Part shown: positions 24,454 to 33,288 of the stretch, piece after piece | Layout of the letters: each line of letters opens with the position of its first letter | Position numbering within the stretch: position 1 is the stretch's first letter | Source of the DNA: Limnochorda pilosa | GTDB taxonomy: Bacteria; Bacillota; Limnochordia; Limnochordales; Limnochordaceae | Reading direction: 5' to 3' | Assembly: GCF_001544015.1 (NCBI RefSeq) | Contig: NZ_AP014924.1 | Span: forward strand, 558,001-622,000 | DNA length: 64,000 bases | The notes under the pieces: model-generated | Told to the model about the DNA's origin: nothing | Seen by the model: only the letters and a program-made list of their open reading frames with translations | Database searches by the model: none | Translations under genes and position numbers: made by a program

Positions 24454-25461
24454 ATGAGACGGATGACCCTGGCAGCAGGCCGTGTGGTAAGCATCTTGGC
24501 GTGGGTGCTCGCGATCGCCATGCTCCTTTCGAACGTGGCGGCGGCTCAGCAGGTCCGCATCGCCTTCATCCCCAAGAACCTGGGGAACCCGTTCTTCGAC
24601 GCTGTCTACGCAGGCGTGCAGCGGGCGGCGGGTGAGCTGGGCTTCAGCACCGTGGAGATCGGTCCTCCCACCGCGGACCCAGCGTCGCAGATCCCCTTCA
24701 TCCAGCAGCAGGTGGCTCAGAACGTGGACGCGATCATCCTCTCGGCCAACGACGCGCACGCGGTGGTGCCGGCCCTCCAGGCCGCCATGCGACGGGGCGT
24801 GAAGGTGGTCACCGTGGACGCGGACGCCGCCCCCGAGGGCCGGCAGGCCTATATCCAGCCCGTGGACTTCACCAAGATCGGAGAGGAGCAGGTGAAGCTG
24901 CTGGCCGAGCTTCTCGGCGGCCGCGGCGAGATCGCCATCCTCAGCGCCACCACCACTGCACCTAACCAGAACTTCTGGATCGAGGGCATGAAGGTGGAGC
25001 TGGCCAAGCCGGAGTATTCGGGCATGAAGCTGGTGAAGATCGCCTACGGCGACGACGAGCCGCAGAAGAGCTTCCGGGAGACCGAGGCGCTCCTGGCCGG
25101 CTACCCGAACCTCCGGGGCATCATTGCGCCCACAACCGTCGGGATCGCGGCCGGTGCGCAGGCGCTGGAGACCAACCGGGCGGCGGACCGGGTGCAACTC
25201 ACCGGTCTCGGCCTGCCCAATCAGATGCGGCAATACGTGAAGAACGGGACGGTGACTGCCTTCCAGCTCTGGGATCCTTCCCAGATGGGCTACGCCGCCG
25301 TCTACCTGGTGAAGGCGATGGTCGACGGCTTCGAACCGAAGCCCGGGCTCTCCTTCGCCGCCGGGGACCTGGGCGAGCGGGCCTTCGGCGAGAACAACGT
25401 CGTGATCGCCGGGCCGCTCACCACGTTCACCGCGGAGAACATCGACCAGTTCGACTTCTAG
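24454..25461 (+). CDS. rhaS: Rhamnose ABC importer substrate-binding protein
   Basis: A 335-residue periplasmic-binding-protein-like lipoprotein/exported protein (type 1, RbsB-like). Signal peptide to about residue 31 (VAAAQQ), then VRIAFIPKNLGNPFFDAVYAGVQRAAGELG, DAIILSANDAHAVVPALQAAMRRGVKVVTVDAD and FQLWDPSQMGYAAVYLVKAM, typical for sugar binders of the RhaS group. No lipobox cysteine is seen. ATG 24454 lies after an 80-base gap that may allow extra expression of the binder. It completes the transporter. Confidence 0.92.
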   Translation: MRRMTLAAGRVVSILAWVLAIAMLLSNVAAAQQVRIAFIPKNLGNPFFDAVYAGVQRAAGELGFSTVEIGPPTADPASQIPFIQQQVAQNVDAIILSANDAHAVVPALQAAMRRGVKVVTVDADAAPEGRQAYIQPVDFTKIGEEQVKLLAELLGGRGEIAILSATTTAPNQNFWIEGMKVELAKPEYSGMKLVKIAYGDDEPQKSFRETEALLAGYPNLRGIIAPTTVGIAAGAQALETNRAADRVQLTGLGLPNQMRQYVKNGTVTAFQLWDPSQMGYAAVYLVKAMVDGFEPKPGLSFAAGDLGERAFGENNVVIAGPLTTFTAENIDQFDF

Positions 25462-25509
25462 GCGCAGCTTCTCAAGGGTCGCCTTCAGTGGCAGGGCGGA
25501 GCGCGCCGA

Positions 25510-25526
25510 AGGGCGGGCCCCGCCCT
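25510..25526. other. GC-rich palindrome between rhaS and rhaM
   Basis: AGGGCGGG-C-CCCGCCCT, part of an unusually GC-rich 100-base gap with further self-complementary stretches. It could stabilise the rhaS message or attenuate rhaM; there is no U-run. Confidence 0.4.
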
Positions 25527-25609
25527 GGCCGGAGGCGGGGCTGACCTGGAGCGGAGCCCGCCCCAGGCAGGTTTCACAGCGAACGGGCGGCTGGAAAGGA
25601 GAGAACGCC

Positions 25610-25924
25610 GTGCAGCGCTATGGTTTCCGCATGCGTCTTCGGAACGATGCGGTGCGGGACGAGTACGTGCGGCTGCATCGCAAGATCGGCCAGGAGGTGC
25701 TCGACGCGCACCGCCGGGCCGGGATCCGGAACTACTCCATCTACCTCGCCGGGCGCGATCTCTTCGCCTACTTCGAGGCCGAGGACCCTGCCGCGAGCCT
25801 GGAGCGCCTGGCCCGGGAGCCGATCATGAAAGAGTGGTGGGCCCTCACAGGCCCGCTCATGGAGACCGACGTCTCCGGCCGGCCCGTCGCCACGACCCTG
25901 CCCGAGGCGTTTCACGTGGACTGA
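25610..25924 (+). CDS. rhaM: L-rhamnose mutarotase
   Basis: A 104-residue protein of the RhaM/YiiL family, which interconverts alpha and beta anomers of L-rhamnose so that import and isomerisation are not rate-limited. Recognisable features are RYGFRMRLRNDAVRDEYVRLHR with the conserved His23, IRNYSIYLAGRDLFAYFE, and MKEWWALTGPLME with the tryptophan pair. GTG 25610 follows AAAGGAGAG. It is the last gene of the rhamnose operon. Confidence 0.93.
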   Translation: MQRYGFRMRLRNDAVRDEYVRLHRKIGQEVLDAHRRAGIRNYSIYLAGRDLFAYFEAEDPAASLERLAREPIMKEWWALTGPLMETDVSGRPVATTLPEAFHVD

Positions 25925-25953
25925 GCGTTGGCCACGCTCAGGACCTCCCGAGG

Positions 25954-26260
25954 CTATACAGGTCGCGTGTATCGCTCGTCGCCCGGCGTGGGCGCCACGG
26001 TCACCAGGATCGAGAAGGGCTCCGCCCCCTCGCACGTCCGGGAGAGGGTGGCCTCCCCGTAACCCGCACCAGGTCGCCGGGGCGGCTGGTTCGCTCCTTC
26101 CCGTCGACCTCCATCCGTCCGCTTCCTCGCATCGGCTGGAGCACCACCAGGGAGCCTGTGTACCGGTGCGGGGGCAGCGCCTGGCCCGGGCCGAAGTTGA
26201 GCACGAAGGCGGTGGCCTGAGGGCACCCTTCGGCCGGAGAAGGGAGGAAGGACGGGAGGT
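25954..26260 (-). pseudogene. Frameshifted cupin-domain protein
   Basis: Two minus-strand frames give the halves of a small cupin. The first has FVLNFGPGQALPPHRYTGSL and GSGRMEVDGKERTSRPGDLVRV, cupin motif 1; the second has GAEPFSILVTVAPTPGDERYTRPV, the end of cupin motif 2, reaching a stop at 25954. The halves join only through a frameshift near 26060. No start codon with a ribosome site is clear upstream. It may be a natural frameshift or a single-base error; if the latter, it is an intact cupin of about 90-100 residues. Confidence 0.6.
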
Positions 26261-26306
26261 CTGGACGTGTGCCGCCGGGCTCCGATGCTAGGTCCGGTGC
26301 CGGGTC

Positions 26307-26336
26307 TTGTTCAACGCGTGGACGTTCAGGTAGACT
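26307..26336 (+). promoter_or_regulatory. Probable promoter of the Uma2 gene
   Basis: TTGTTC (26307-26312), 18-base spacer, TAGACT (26331-26336), 42 bases before the ATG at 26378. Confidence 0.45.
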
Positions 26337-26377
26337 ATCCCTGAGCCTCGATGCGGTGAGACGAGGAGGCGGCGGGC

Positions 26378-26977
26378 ATGGCTTCCGAGACGGACCTACG
26401 GGCCACCCTGCCCATGAGGCGATGGACCCGCCCCGAATACGAGCGCCTGGGCGAGGTGGGCGTGCTCGGTCCGGACGAACGCACGGAGTTGCTCGAGGGG
26501 GTGATCGTGCCGGTGGCTCCCCGGAGCAGCCGTCACGCGACCGGCGTCTTGCGGGTCGAGAGGGCCCTCTTGAAGGTATGTCCCAAAGGATACCACGTTC
26601 GAACGCAGCTCCCCCTGGCCTTGGGGGACGCGTCCGAGCCCGAGCCTGACATCGCGGTCGTTCCCGGTACGATCGAGGACTACGAGAACGGCCACCCCAA
26701 GACGGCCCTTCTCGTGGTGGAGGTCAGCGATCGATCGCTCAGGGTTGATCGTGACGCAAAGGCCACCCTTTATGCCAACGCAGGCATCCCCGTGTACTGG
26801 ATCGTGAATCTCGAGGAAGGTCAGTTGGAGGTCCACGAGGACCCTTCTCCAGCCACCAGCTCGCTGCGGGGATACCGGTCCCGGCGTATCTTCGTCACGG
26901 GCGAAAGCGTGATCGTTCCCCGGTCAGAAGCCGTCATCGCTGTGGCCAGCCTCCTGCTGAAGGGTACGCCCGGCTGA
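26378..26977 (+). CDS. Uma2-family (DUF820) PD-(D/E)XK nuclease-like protein
   Basis: A 199-residue Uma2/DUF820 protein. The nuclease-fold residues line up: Glu40 (ELLEGVIV), Asp91 (EPEPDIAVV), Glu115 (LLVVEVSDRS) and Lys128 (DRDAKATLYANAGIPVYWIVNL). Uma2 genes are highly expanded in cyanobacteria and Chloroflexi; their biological role is not settled, though mobile-element links are often proposed. ATG 26378 has GAGGAGG seven bases upstream and a promoter at 26307-26336. It stands alone. Confidence 0.9.
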   Translation: MASETDLRATLPMRRWTRPEYERLGEVGVLGPDERTELLEGVIVPVAPRSSRHATGVLRVERALLKVCPKGYHVRTQLPLALGDASEPEPDIAVVPGTIEDYENGHPKTALLVVEVSDRSLRVDRDAKATLYANAGIPVYWIVNLEEGQLEVHEDPSPATSSLRGYRSRRIFVTGESVIVPRSEAVIAVASLLLKGTPG

Positions 26978-27301
26978 AGCCGAAAGCACGGTCGGTGGTG
27001 CTGCTCCCCGAGACGCTGGTGTCGGTACGGTGTGTCGGGGCAGGGTTTACGCAGCTCGGATCACGTCTGTCCGCGATGCGGTCGGGTCGTTCGTGGATGG
27101 AATTGGGGACGAATTCCGCCCACACTGAGACCTCTCCATCGCCGGCCAGCGCCTCGGGGATGATCCGAATCTGCGTTCGACGGCCGTCGTTGGCCGTCGT
27201 CTCCCTGACAAGCCGCTGTCAGTCACCCTGTGGTCTCCTGGTCGCAGGACGTGCCACCGCCGCCGTTCGGCTGCGGTTGGGACTCTAGGGAGGCAGCTAC
27301 G
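26978..27301. other. Gene-free stretch
   Basis: No supportable gene on either strand. It contains a repeated GGCCGTCGT (27181-27200 region) and a small hairpin CTGACA-N6-TGTCAG about 27207-27224, without a U-run. I see no clear promoter. Confidence 0.5.
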
Positions 27302-27808
27302 ATGATCACGGACGTCAGCAGGGAGCGCTTGGCCCGTTCGATCGTGGCGCTGCTCGATGAGGCTTTCGAGGGTCCGAAGGAGAAGTGGAGCTGGTTCACC
27401 GACGTGGATCCCAACGCTGGGATCCTGGGAGTGCTCGGCAGCCTGTCGCACGAGGCGGCCTCCACCCGCCCGGGACCGGACAGGTCGACGATCGTCGCCC
27501 ACGCGGAGCACGTCCGCTTCAGCCTGAGCCTGGCCAACCGGGCGGTTCGGGGGGAGAATCCTTACGCCACGGCGAACTGGAAGGAGAGCTGGGCCGTCCA
27601 GTCGGTGGATGAGGCCGGATGGGAGCGGTTGCGCGAGGCGCTTCGACAGGAGTACCGTGCTTTGCGAGAGGCCGTGGAATCGGGCGACGGCTGGCTCGAG
27701 CCGGAAGAGGCGCTCACGGGCACCCTGGCCAACGTGGTGCACGTGGGGTATCATCTGGGGGCGATCCGACAGATGGCACGGTCCCTGGAGGGTGCCGGCG
27801 CCCGGTGA
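27302..27808 (+). CDS. DinB-family protein
   Basis: A 168-residue four-helix-bundle protein of the DinB superfamily. Putative metal ligands are in TIVAHAEHVRFSL (about residues 61-73) and NVVHVGYHLGAIRQM (about 146-160), the family's HxxxH-type sites. Some relatives are thiol-dependent S-transferases, most are uncharacterised. ATG 27302 follows GGGAGGC. It is followed after 50 bases by a YkvA-type gene. Confidence 0.8.
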   Translation: MITDVSRERLARSIVALLDEAFEGPKEKWSWFTDVDPNAGILGVLGSLSHEAASTRPGPDRSTIVAHAEHVRFSLSLANRAVRGENPYATANWKESWAVQSVDEAGWERLREALRQEYRALREAVESGDGWLEPEEALTGTLANVVHVGYHLGAIRQMARSLEGAGAR

Positions 27809-27860
27809 GCGACGGGTCTTTGATGCGACCTGTCAGACTCCGACCGGGGAGGCGGGGAGA

Positions 27861-28379
27861 ATGATGCGGCGCGGGCCATCCCTTCCGCTTCTCGACGAGC
27901 TGAAGCTTCACCTGACTCCGGTGGTTCGCCGGCTGCCCGCCTACACCCGCCTCCTCTGGGCCCTTTACCGGGACCCGTCTCTCTCCCGCCGCCAGCGGCT
28001 CTGGCTCGCGGTGGGGCTGGGTTACTCGATCTCACCGGTGGACCTGATTCCGGGGCTCATCCCGGGTCTCGGACAGCTGGACGACCTTTACGTGGTGCTG
28101 CGCGCCCTGGCACGGGTGATGGGCCAGCTTCCCGAGGAGCAGAGGCGGGGCCACCTGGAGGCCGCCGGCGTGGAGCCCTGGGCGCTCGAGGAGGACCTGG
28201 GAAGGGTCCGGGCGGCCATCCGCCTCCTGGTGGCGGCAGGGTTGCGCGGATCCGGGCGGGCGGCGGTCTGGGCGGTTCGAACCACCGCAGCCTACGGATC
28301 CGCCATGTTCCGGGCGGGGGGAAGAACACTACGGGTTGTGAGAGCCCGGCTCGCCATGCCGCACGGGCGCCCGGTGTAG
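27861..28379 (+). CDS. YkvA-type DUF1232 protein
   Basis: A 172-residue protein with the DUF1232 core YSISPVDLIPGLIPGLGQLDDL at about residues 55-76, the signature of YkvA-family membrane-associated proteins. Upstream of it is a basic helix (RDPSLSRRQRLWLAVGLG). The C-terminal 60 residues are alanine/arginine-rich and longer than in many relatives. ATG 27861 follows GGAGGCGGGGAG. The function of the family is unknown. Confidence 0.8.
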   Translation: MMRRGPSLPLLDELKLHLTPVVRRLPAYTRLLWALYRDPSLSRRQRLWLAVGLGYSISPVDLIPGLIPGLGQLDDLYVVLRALARVMGQLPEEQRRGHLEAAGVEPWALEEDLGRVRAAIRLLVAAGLRGSGRAAVWAVRTTAAYGSAMFRAGGRTLRVVRARLAMPHGRPV

Positions 28380-28463
28380 GGACGCCCGACTCCGCACCCG
28401 TTCGACCGAAAGTGGGGAGCGCATGTGCTCGCCTTACCTCTGTGCGGTTCTCTCGCCCCGGCG

Positions 28464-28483
28464 ACCATTTCCCGGGAAATGGT
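28464..28483. promoter_or_regulatory. Perfect 20-bp palindrome in a 413-base gene-free stretch
   Basis: ACCATTTCCCGGGAAATGGT, perfectly self-complementary, AT-flanked and 310 bases before the next start codon. It has the form of a dimeric repressor site. The rest of 28380-28792 shows no supportable gene. Confidence 0.5.
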
Positions 28484-28792
28484 AGGATCTCCAGGTTCGC
28501 GTTTCGAGGCACCGACGACAACTCGTTCCTGACATCATGCGGGCGGAGCCGGGGGCGTGAGCCCCATCGGGAGGAGAATGCGTGTGTCATCCCTTCGCAG
28601 GAGGCAGGACGAGGACGTGGCGTCTCCAGTCGTGACCTTGATGGACCTGCCCGAGAGGCCGTAGCCCGTATGCTGCTCAGCATGACACCGTGAGACTCTG
28701 AGCCCCTGGCTGGATGGCCAGGACCGAAACCCACCGGCTGCCTGAAGGCGGAAGCCCTCCCTTCGTCTAGAGTGAAGGTGGGAGGGAACCTC

Positions 28793-30871
28793 ATGCCGAC
28801 ACCAAGATCCATCCTGGCTCGCCTGGCCCTGACACTCCTGCCTGCGCTCATGATCCTGTCCTCAGTCCTGCCGGGTCAGGCGGAGGAGCTCCCCCCTGCG
28901 GCAGCCCCGCCGCGCGCCCACGGCGACCATCCCCTCACCCGGGACGACCTGGGGACCTTCATCGACGGGGTCATGGCCGCTCAGTTCCAGAGCTATCATA
29001 TCCCTGGTGCGGCCGTGGCCGTGGTGAAGGACGGGGAGATCCTCTTCGCCAAAGGCTACGGGTACAGCGACCTGGAGGCTCGGGAGCCGGTCGACGCGAC
29101 CCGGACCCTCTTCCGCATCGGCTCGGTCTCCAAGCTCTTCACCTGGACCGCGGTGATGCAGTTGGTCGAACAGGGACGGCTTGACCTGAACGCGGACGTC
29201 AACGCTTATCTGGCCGGCACTGGCGTCCACGTTCCTGCCACCTATCCCGAACCCGTCACCATGGCCCATCTGATGAATCACACGGCAGGCTTTGAGGACC
29301 GCGGCGTGGGGCTCTTCAGCCACGACCCCGCCGGCGTCCGTCCCCTGGGCGAGGTACTGGCCGGCAGGCTGCCGCAGAGGGTACGCCCGCCCGGGGAGGT
29401 CACCGCTTACTCCAACCACGGCACGGCCCTGGCCGGGTACATCGTCGAGCGCATGAGCGGCATGCCGTGGACCGCCTCCATCGAGGAATACGTCCTCAGG
29501 CCGCTGGGCATGGAGCACACCACCGTGAGGCAGCCCGTTCCGGCGAACCTGGCGAGCGATCTCGCCACCGGCTATGCGTACGCGGCTGCCCAGGAGCGCT
29601 TCGAGGCGGAGCCCTTCGAGTACGTGCCCGCCGCTCCGGCTGGCGCGGCCAGCGCCAGCGCGACCGACATGGCCCGGTTCATGATCGCCCACCTCCAGCT
29701 GGGACGCCTGGGGGACGCGACGATCCTCGCACCCGAGACGGCCCGGCGGATGCAGGAGACGAGCTACCGTCAGGACCCCCGCCTCGGCGGCATTGCCCAC
29801 GGCTTCCTGGAGCAGCCCTACGGGAGTCTTCGCACCATCGGCCACGGGGGCGATACGTTCCTCTTCCACGCCGAGCTGCGCCTCGTACCGCCGGAGGGTG
29901 TCGGCATCTTCGTGGTCTACAGCGCCGCCGATGGGGCCATCGCCCGGGATGAGCTGGTCCGGGCCTTCCTCGACCGCTACTTCGGACGGTACGCAGCCGG
30001 GCCCGGGTCTTCCGCGGAGCAGCCGGCACAGGCATCGCCGGCGGCACCGGGGACGGCGCAGGCGACGCACGACGGGCAGGCGGTGCAGGCCTACGCTGGC
30101 CTCTACGGTCCGGCCCGGGCGCCGCGCACGACCATGGACCGGATGATCGAGCTCCTCAGCGTGACCACCGTCCGGTTCGATCCCACGGGGATCCCTGGGC
30201 TGCTGGTGAGGATGTCGCCAGGGACCGCCGCCAAGCGCTTCCGCCAGGTCGAAGCCGGACTCTTCCAGGAGGTCGACGGGCCGGGTCGCATTGCGTTCCA
30301 ACCGGGGACTGCGGGCCAGCCCGACCGGATCCTCATGGGCTCCGCCTGGATGGGAGAAAGGCTGGCCTGGTACGAGACCCCCTTCTTTCACATCGCCGTG
30401 GCGGTGACGTGCCTCGTGGTCTTCCTGTCGGTGGTGGTGGGGTGGCCGCTGGGTTGGCTGAGGGAGCGGCGGAGGCGGGGCCGTTCGGCCGGTGCTGTGC
30501 GAACGAGGTCCGCGGGAACGGCCGGCGGCAACGCAACGGGCGTGATCCTGTCGGCCAGGGGCCCCCGGCTCGTGCGGTGGATCGCCGGCGGTTTCAGCGC
30601 CGTCTTTCTCGCGACGGGCGTCACCCTGCTGATCGCGCTCCAGGATCCCTTCGCCATCGCCTTCGGCGTGCCCGGGGGCCTGCGGGTCGTCCTGGGTCTG
30701 GCGTTGGTCGCGGCGCTCCTGTCGCCCGCCGCGCCGGTGGCGGCCGTGGTGGCCTGGCGGGGCCGCTACTTCAGCCGCGCGGGCCGGGCGCACGTCACGC
30801 TGGTGGCCGTTGCCGCGGTCGTCTTCGCCGTTTGGCTGAACCACTGGAACCTGCTTGGCTTCCGGTTCTGA
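28793..30871 (+). CDS. Serine beta-lactamase-like hydrolase with a C-terminal membrane domain
   Basis: A 692-residue exported protein. Signal peptide (residues about 1-30), then a class C beta-lactamase/esterase domain (about 45-400) with SxxK as SVSK (Ser111, Lys114), Tyr-Ser-Asn near 206, and a GHGGDT box near 350 in place of KTG. After a proline/alanine linker comes a beta-rich segment and four membrane spans (about 525-545, 600-620, 630-655, 670-690). The family includes esterases, D-amino-acid amidases and penicillin-recognising proteins; substrate unknown. ATG 28793 follows GGGAGGG; GTG 28772 is upstream in frame. This is the same layout as many Firmicutes 'serine hydrolase' proteins. 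Confidence 0.88.
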   Translation: MPTPRSILARLALTLLPALMILSSVLPGQAEELPPAAAPPRAHGDHPLTRDDLGTFIDGVMAAQFQSYHIPGAAVAVVKDGEILFAKGYGYSDLEAREPVDATRTLFRIGSVSKLFTWTAVMQLVEQGRLDLNADVNAYLAGTGVHVPATYPEPVTMAHLMNHTAGFEDRGVGLFSHDPAGVRPLGEVLAGRLPQRVRPPGEVTAYSNHGTALAGYIVERMSGMPWTASIEEYVLRPLGMEHTTVRQPVPANLASDLATGYAYAAAQERFEAEPFEYVPAAPAGAASASATDMARFMIAHLQLGRLGDATILAPETARRMQETSYRQDPRLGGIAHGFLEQPYGSLRTIGHGGDTFLFHAELRLVPPEGVGIFVVYSAADGAIARDELVRAFLDRYFGRYAAGPGSSAEQPAQASPAAPGTAQATHDGQAVQAYAGLYGPARAPRTTMDRMIELLSVTTVRFDPTGIPGLLVRMSPGTAAKRFRQVEAGLFQEVDGPGRIAFQPGTAGQPDRILMGSAWMGERLAWYETPFFHIAVAVTCLVVFLSVVVGWPLGWLRERRRRGRSAGAVRTRSAGTAGGNATGVILSARGPRLVRWIAGGFSAVFLATGVTLLIALQDPFAIAFGVPGGLRVVLGLALVAALLSPAAPVAAVVAWRGRYFSRAGRAHVTLVAVAAVVFAVWLNHWNLLGFRF

Positions 30872-30983
30872 GACTGCTGGACCGCCTACTCACTCGCCCC
30901 AGCCGCGCCGTAGGCGGCGCAATCGTGCTCCGCCGTGCCTCAGGAATCCTCGCCGCCCCCGATCCTCGTGGTATGAGGAGCCG

Positions 30984-32972
30984 TCATCGTCCGTAGGAGT
31001 ACTCCACGGAGATGAAGTCGGAGTACGTCTCCAGCTGGTGGATGTCGGTGAGGACGAAGGCGAACATGTACTCACCCTCGGGAGCCGAGTCCCAGCCGAA
31101 CGTGAGGCCGTCCTCGCCGACCACGAATTCGTCCCAGTGGACGTACGTATCCTCCACTTCGTCCTCGTCGCCGCCGACCCACGGGAAGAGAGGGCTGATC
31201 CGGTCTCCCGGCCGGATTCGGATCAGGTCCTTCACTGCGACCTCGCCGTCCTCGGCCGTTCCGGGCCAGGCACCGATCACGTCGCCCTCCCAGGTCTCCA
31301 GGTCCAGAAGGACCACGAGGTCCACGTCCTCTCCGTTGAGGAGGACCGGAACGGTCCACTCCACCGTGGTGTCGCTGGCGTTCTGCTCGAAGAAGGAGAT
31401 GGGGGACCCGTTCAGCACGGGCAGCTCGTCGGGCAGGTACTGAACGATCTCCCCCGTCTCCTCGTCGTAGAGGGCCTCATTGACGATGCCCAGGATGATG
31501 AACTCGTCTTCGTGGTCCGGATCGGCGTACGCGAGAACGGAGTCCACGGCCAGGACCCGATCGCGGTCCTGGCGAGCGACGGTGACGGTGTAGTACTCGT
31601 CGCCCTCCTCGTCCACGTGCATCTCAGGTTCCGCCGAGAGCAGCCTCACGGGCTGGCTCGGCGCGAAGACGTGGCGAGCGTAGGTTTCCACGAACTCCCG
31701 GTAGGCGGGGGTGAACGGCGTCGCCTGCAGGTACTGGGCGAGGTTCTCTTCCACGCCCTCCCGGTCGCGGTAGGGAAGCCACACGCTCAGACCCGACGCG
31801 TCGGCCTTGCCCCGCCCCGAGATGCTGTAGACGATGGCCTCGGTGAGGCCGGCGCGTACCGCCTCGGCCTCGCGGCCGTACGCGTCCGCCGCCTCGGCCG
31901 CGAGGTCGCCGAGGTCCACCATGTCGAAGCTCTCGTCCGAACCGTTGCCATAGCTCTCGGACCTCCGGATCGCCTGGGAGAACTCCCGCAGGCTCTGGGG
32001 GTCCGCGGTGATCTCCGCGCCGGCCGCCTCTACGAACGCGTCCAGAGCCTCCACCACCCGGTCCGTCCTGGCCAGGTCGATCACCGAGAGCGTGATGATG
32101 TCGGCGAAGCCGTCGTCGTTCTGACGCGAGTGGCGGGCGTAGGAGTCGGCGACGATGCGGCCGAACTCCGCCCCGGTCATCTGAGGGTCCGCGACCAGCG
32201 CGCCGAGGCTTGACGCGTAGTCCCAGCCGTTGCCGGGCTCGATCTCCTGCGAGGCCACCATGTACCGGGCAAACGGGCTGAGGGCGTGCGCGACCTCCAC
32301 CGTCGCCATGAGACAGGCGTCGAAACCGACGAACTCCAGGGCCGTTCCGGTCTCCGCGTGAGCCGTCTCCAGGGCTTGCTGGATGCCCGCGATCGAAAGG
32401 GAGGCATACTCGTGCTGCTCGTCCGCCCCGAAACCGATGACCGAACCGGCGCCGTGGTTCCAGAGGATGAGGGCGTACCGCTCGGCAGGGTAGTCCTCCA
32501 TCGACCAAACGATGAAGTCGGCGAGGGTCTCCGGATCGGCCAGCGCCCGCGAGCCCAGGCCGTCGGCGACGAGCTCGAGTCCGGGGCCTCTGGGGTTGCC
32601 CTCGGCCAAATCCGCGAAGGACTCCCGCGTCTCTCGATCGCCACGCAGGTCGCGGCGGAGCTCCCCGGTGCCGCGGTGGACGACGAACCGCTGGTTCTCG
32701 TTCGCGTCGATGCCATCCAGGTACCACTGGGACGTTCCCAGCGTCTCGACCACCACGTTCACCCGGTCCGTCGAACCGACCCGCATCATCTCCAGCAGGT
32801 CGGCGGTGGCGGCCATGCCGTTGCTCTCCAGGTCGGAACCGTTCATGAAGACCATGACGGTCCAGTCGGCGGTGGTCTGGACCGCGGCAGCGGCCGGGAC
32901 CAGGACCCACGGGACGACCAGGAACAGGAAGAGGAAGAGAGGCGTTCGGTTCACACGGTGCCGCGGATGCAT
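30984..32972 (-). CDS. Exported clostripain-family (C11) cysteine peptidase
   Basis: A 662-residue exported peptidase. Signal peptide to about residue 29, then WTVMVFMNGSDLESNG, the conserved start of C11 domains; the catalytic histidine lies in RYALILWNHGAGS (about residue 173) and the cysteine in EFVGFDACLMATVEVA (about 218). Clostripain relatives cleave after arginine. After residue about 400 the protein becomes acidic (many D/E), probably a calcium-binding or secreted-state adaptation, with no recognised domain. ATG 32972 has GAGGAG eight bases upstream; GTG 32981 is too close to that site. Confidence 0.9.
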   Translation of the reverse strand: MHPRHRVNRTPLFLFLFLVVPWVLVPAAAAVQTTADWTVMVFMNGSDLESNGMAATADLLEMMRVGSTDRVNVVVETLGTSQWYLDGIDANENQRFVVHRGTGELRRDLRGDRETRESFADLAEGNPRGPGLELVADGLGSRALADPETLADFIVWSMEDYPAERYALILWNHGAGSVIGFGADEQHEYASLSIAGIQQALETAHAETGTALEFVGFDACLMATVEVAHALSPFARYMVASQEIEPGNGWDYASSLGALVADPQMTGAEFGRIVADSYARHSRQNDDGFADIITLSVIDLARTDRVVEALDAFVEAAGAEITADPQSLREFSQAIRRSESYGNGSDESFDMVDLGDLAAEAADAYGREAEAVRAGLTEAIVYSISGRGKADASGLSVWLPYRDREGVEENLAQYLQATPFTPAYREFVETYARHVFAPSQPVRLLSAEPEMHVDEEGDEYYTVTVARQDRDRVLAVDSVLAYADPDHEDEFIILGIVNEALYDEETGEIVQYLPDELPVLNGSPISFFEQNASDTTVEWTVPVLLNGEDVDLVVLLDLETWEGDVIGAWPGTAEDGEVAVKDLIRIRPGDRISPLFPWVGGDEDEVEDTYVHWDEFVVGEDGLTFGWDSAPEGEYMFAFVLTDIHQLETYSDFISVEYSYGR

Positions 32973-33236
32973 GCGATGCACTCCTCGCCCGCCACAGGCT
33001 CGGCATCACCGGCCGTGACGGAAGTGGTCGGCGTCGTGAAGAGGTAGGGGGCTGACCCACCGGCTCCGTCATTTCAACACATTCATGGTATTTCCTCCCA
33101 ATATCGTCGTTGACTTGGAAGTGGGTTCGGAGCAGGACGGGGAATGGATCCGCGGCGCCGGGAATCGGGAGGACGGGTGCTGCTTCCAGGAGTGGCAGGA
33201 TTCTGCCGGCTCGAGACGAAGAGATGGCCTGAGGGA

Positions 33237-33253
33237 AACTGGTCATACCAGTT
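33237..33253 (+). promoter_or_regulatory. GntR/FadR-type operator before the polyol operon
   Basis: AACTGGT-CAT-ACCAGTT, a perfect 7-bp inverted repeat. Its core TGGTCATACCA fits the FadR-subfamily consensus TNGTNNNACNA exactly. It lies 36 bases before the GTG of the GntR gene; a related half-site, TCAGACCA, follows. The surrounding gap 32973-33288 has no gene. Confidence 0.7.
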
Positions 33254-33288
33254 GATGAACGTGATCAGACCATCTGGAGGCGAGGGTC

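Noticed and set aside
28412-28693. A 93-codon frame in the gap before the serine hydrolase
   Set aside because: No ribosome site, no motif and it crosses the perfect palindrome; composition does not look coding.
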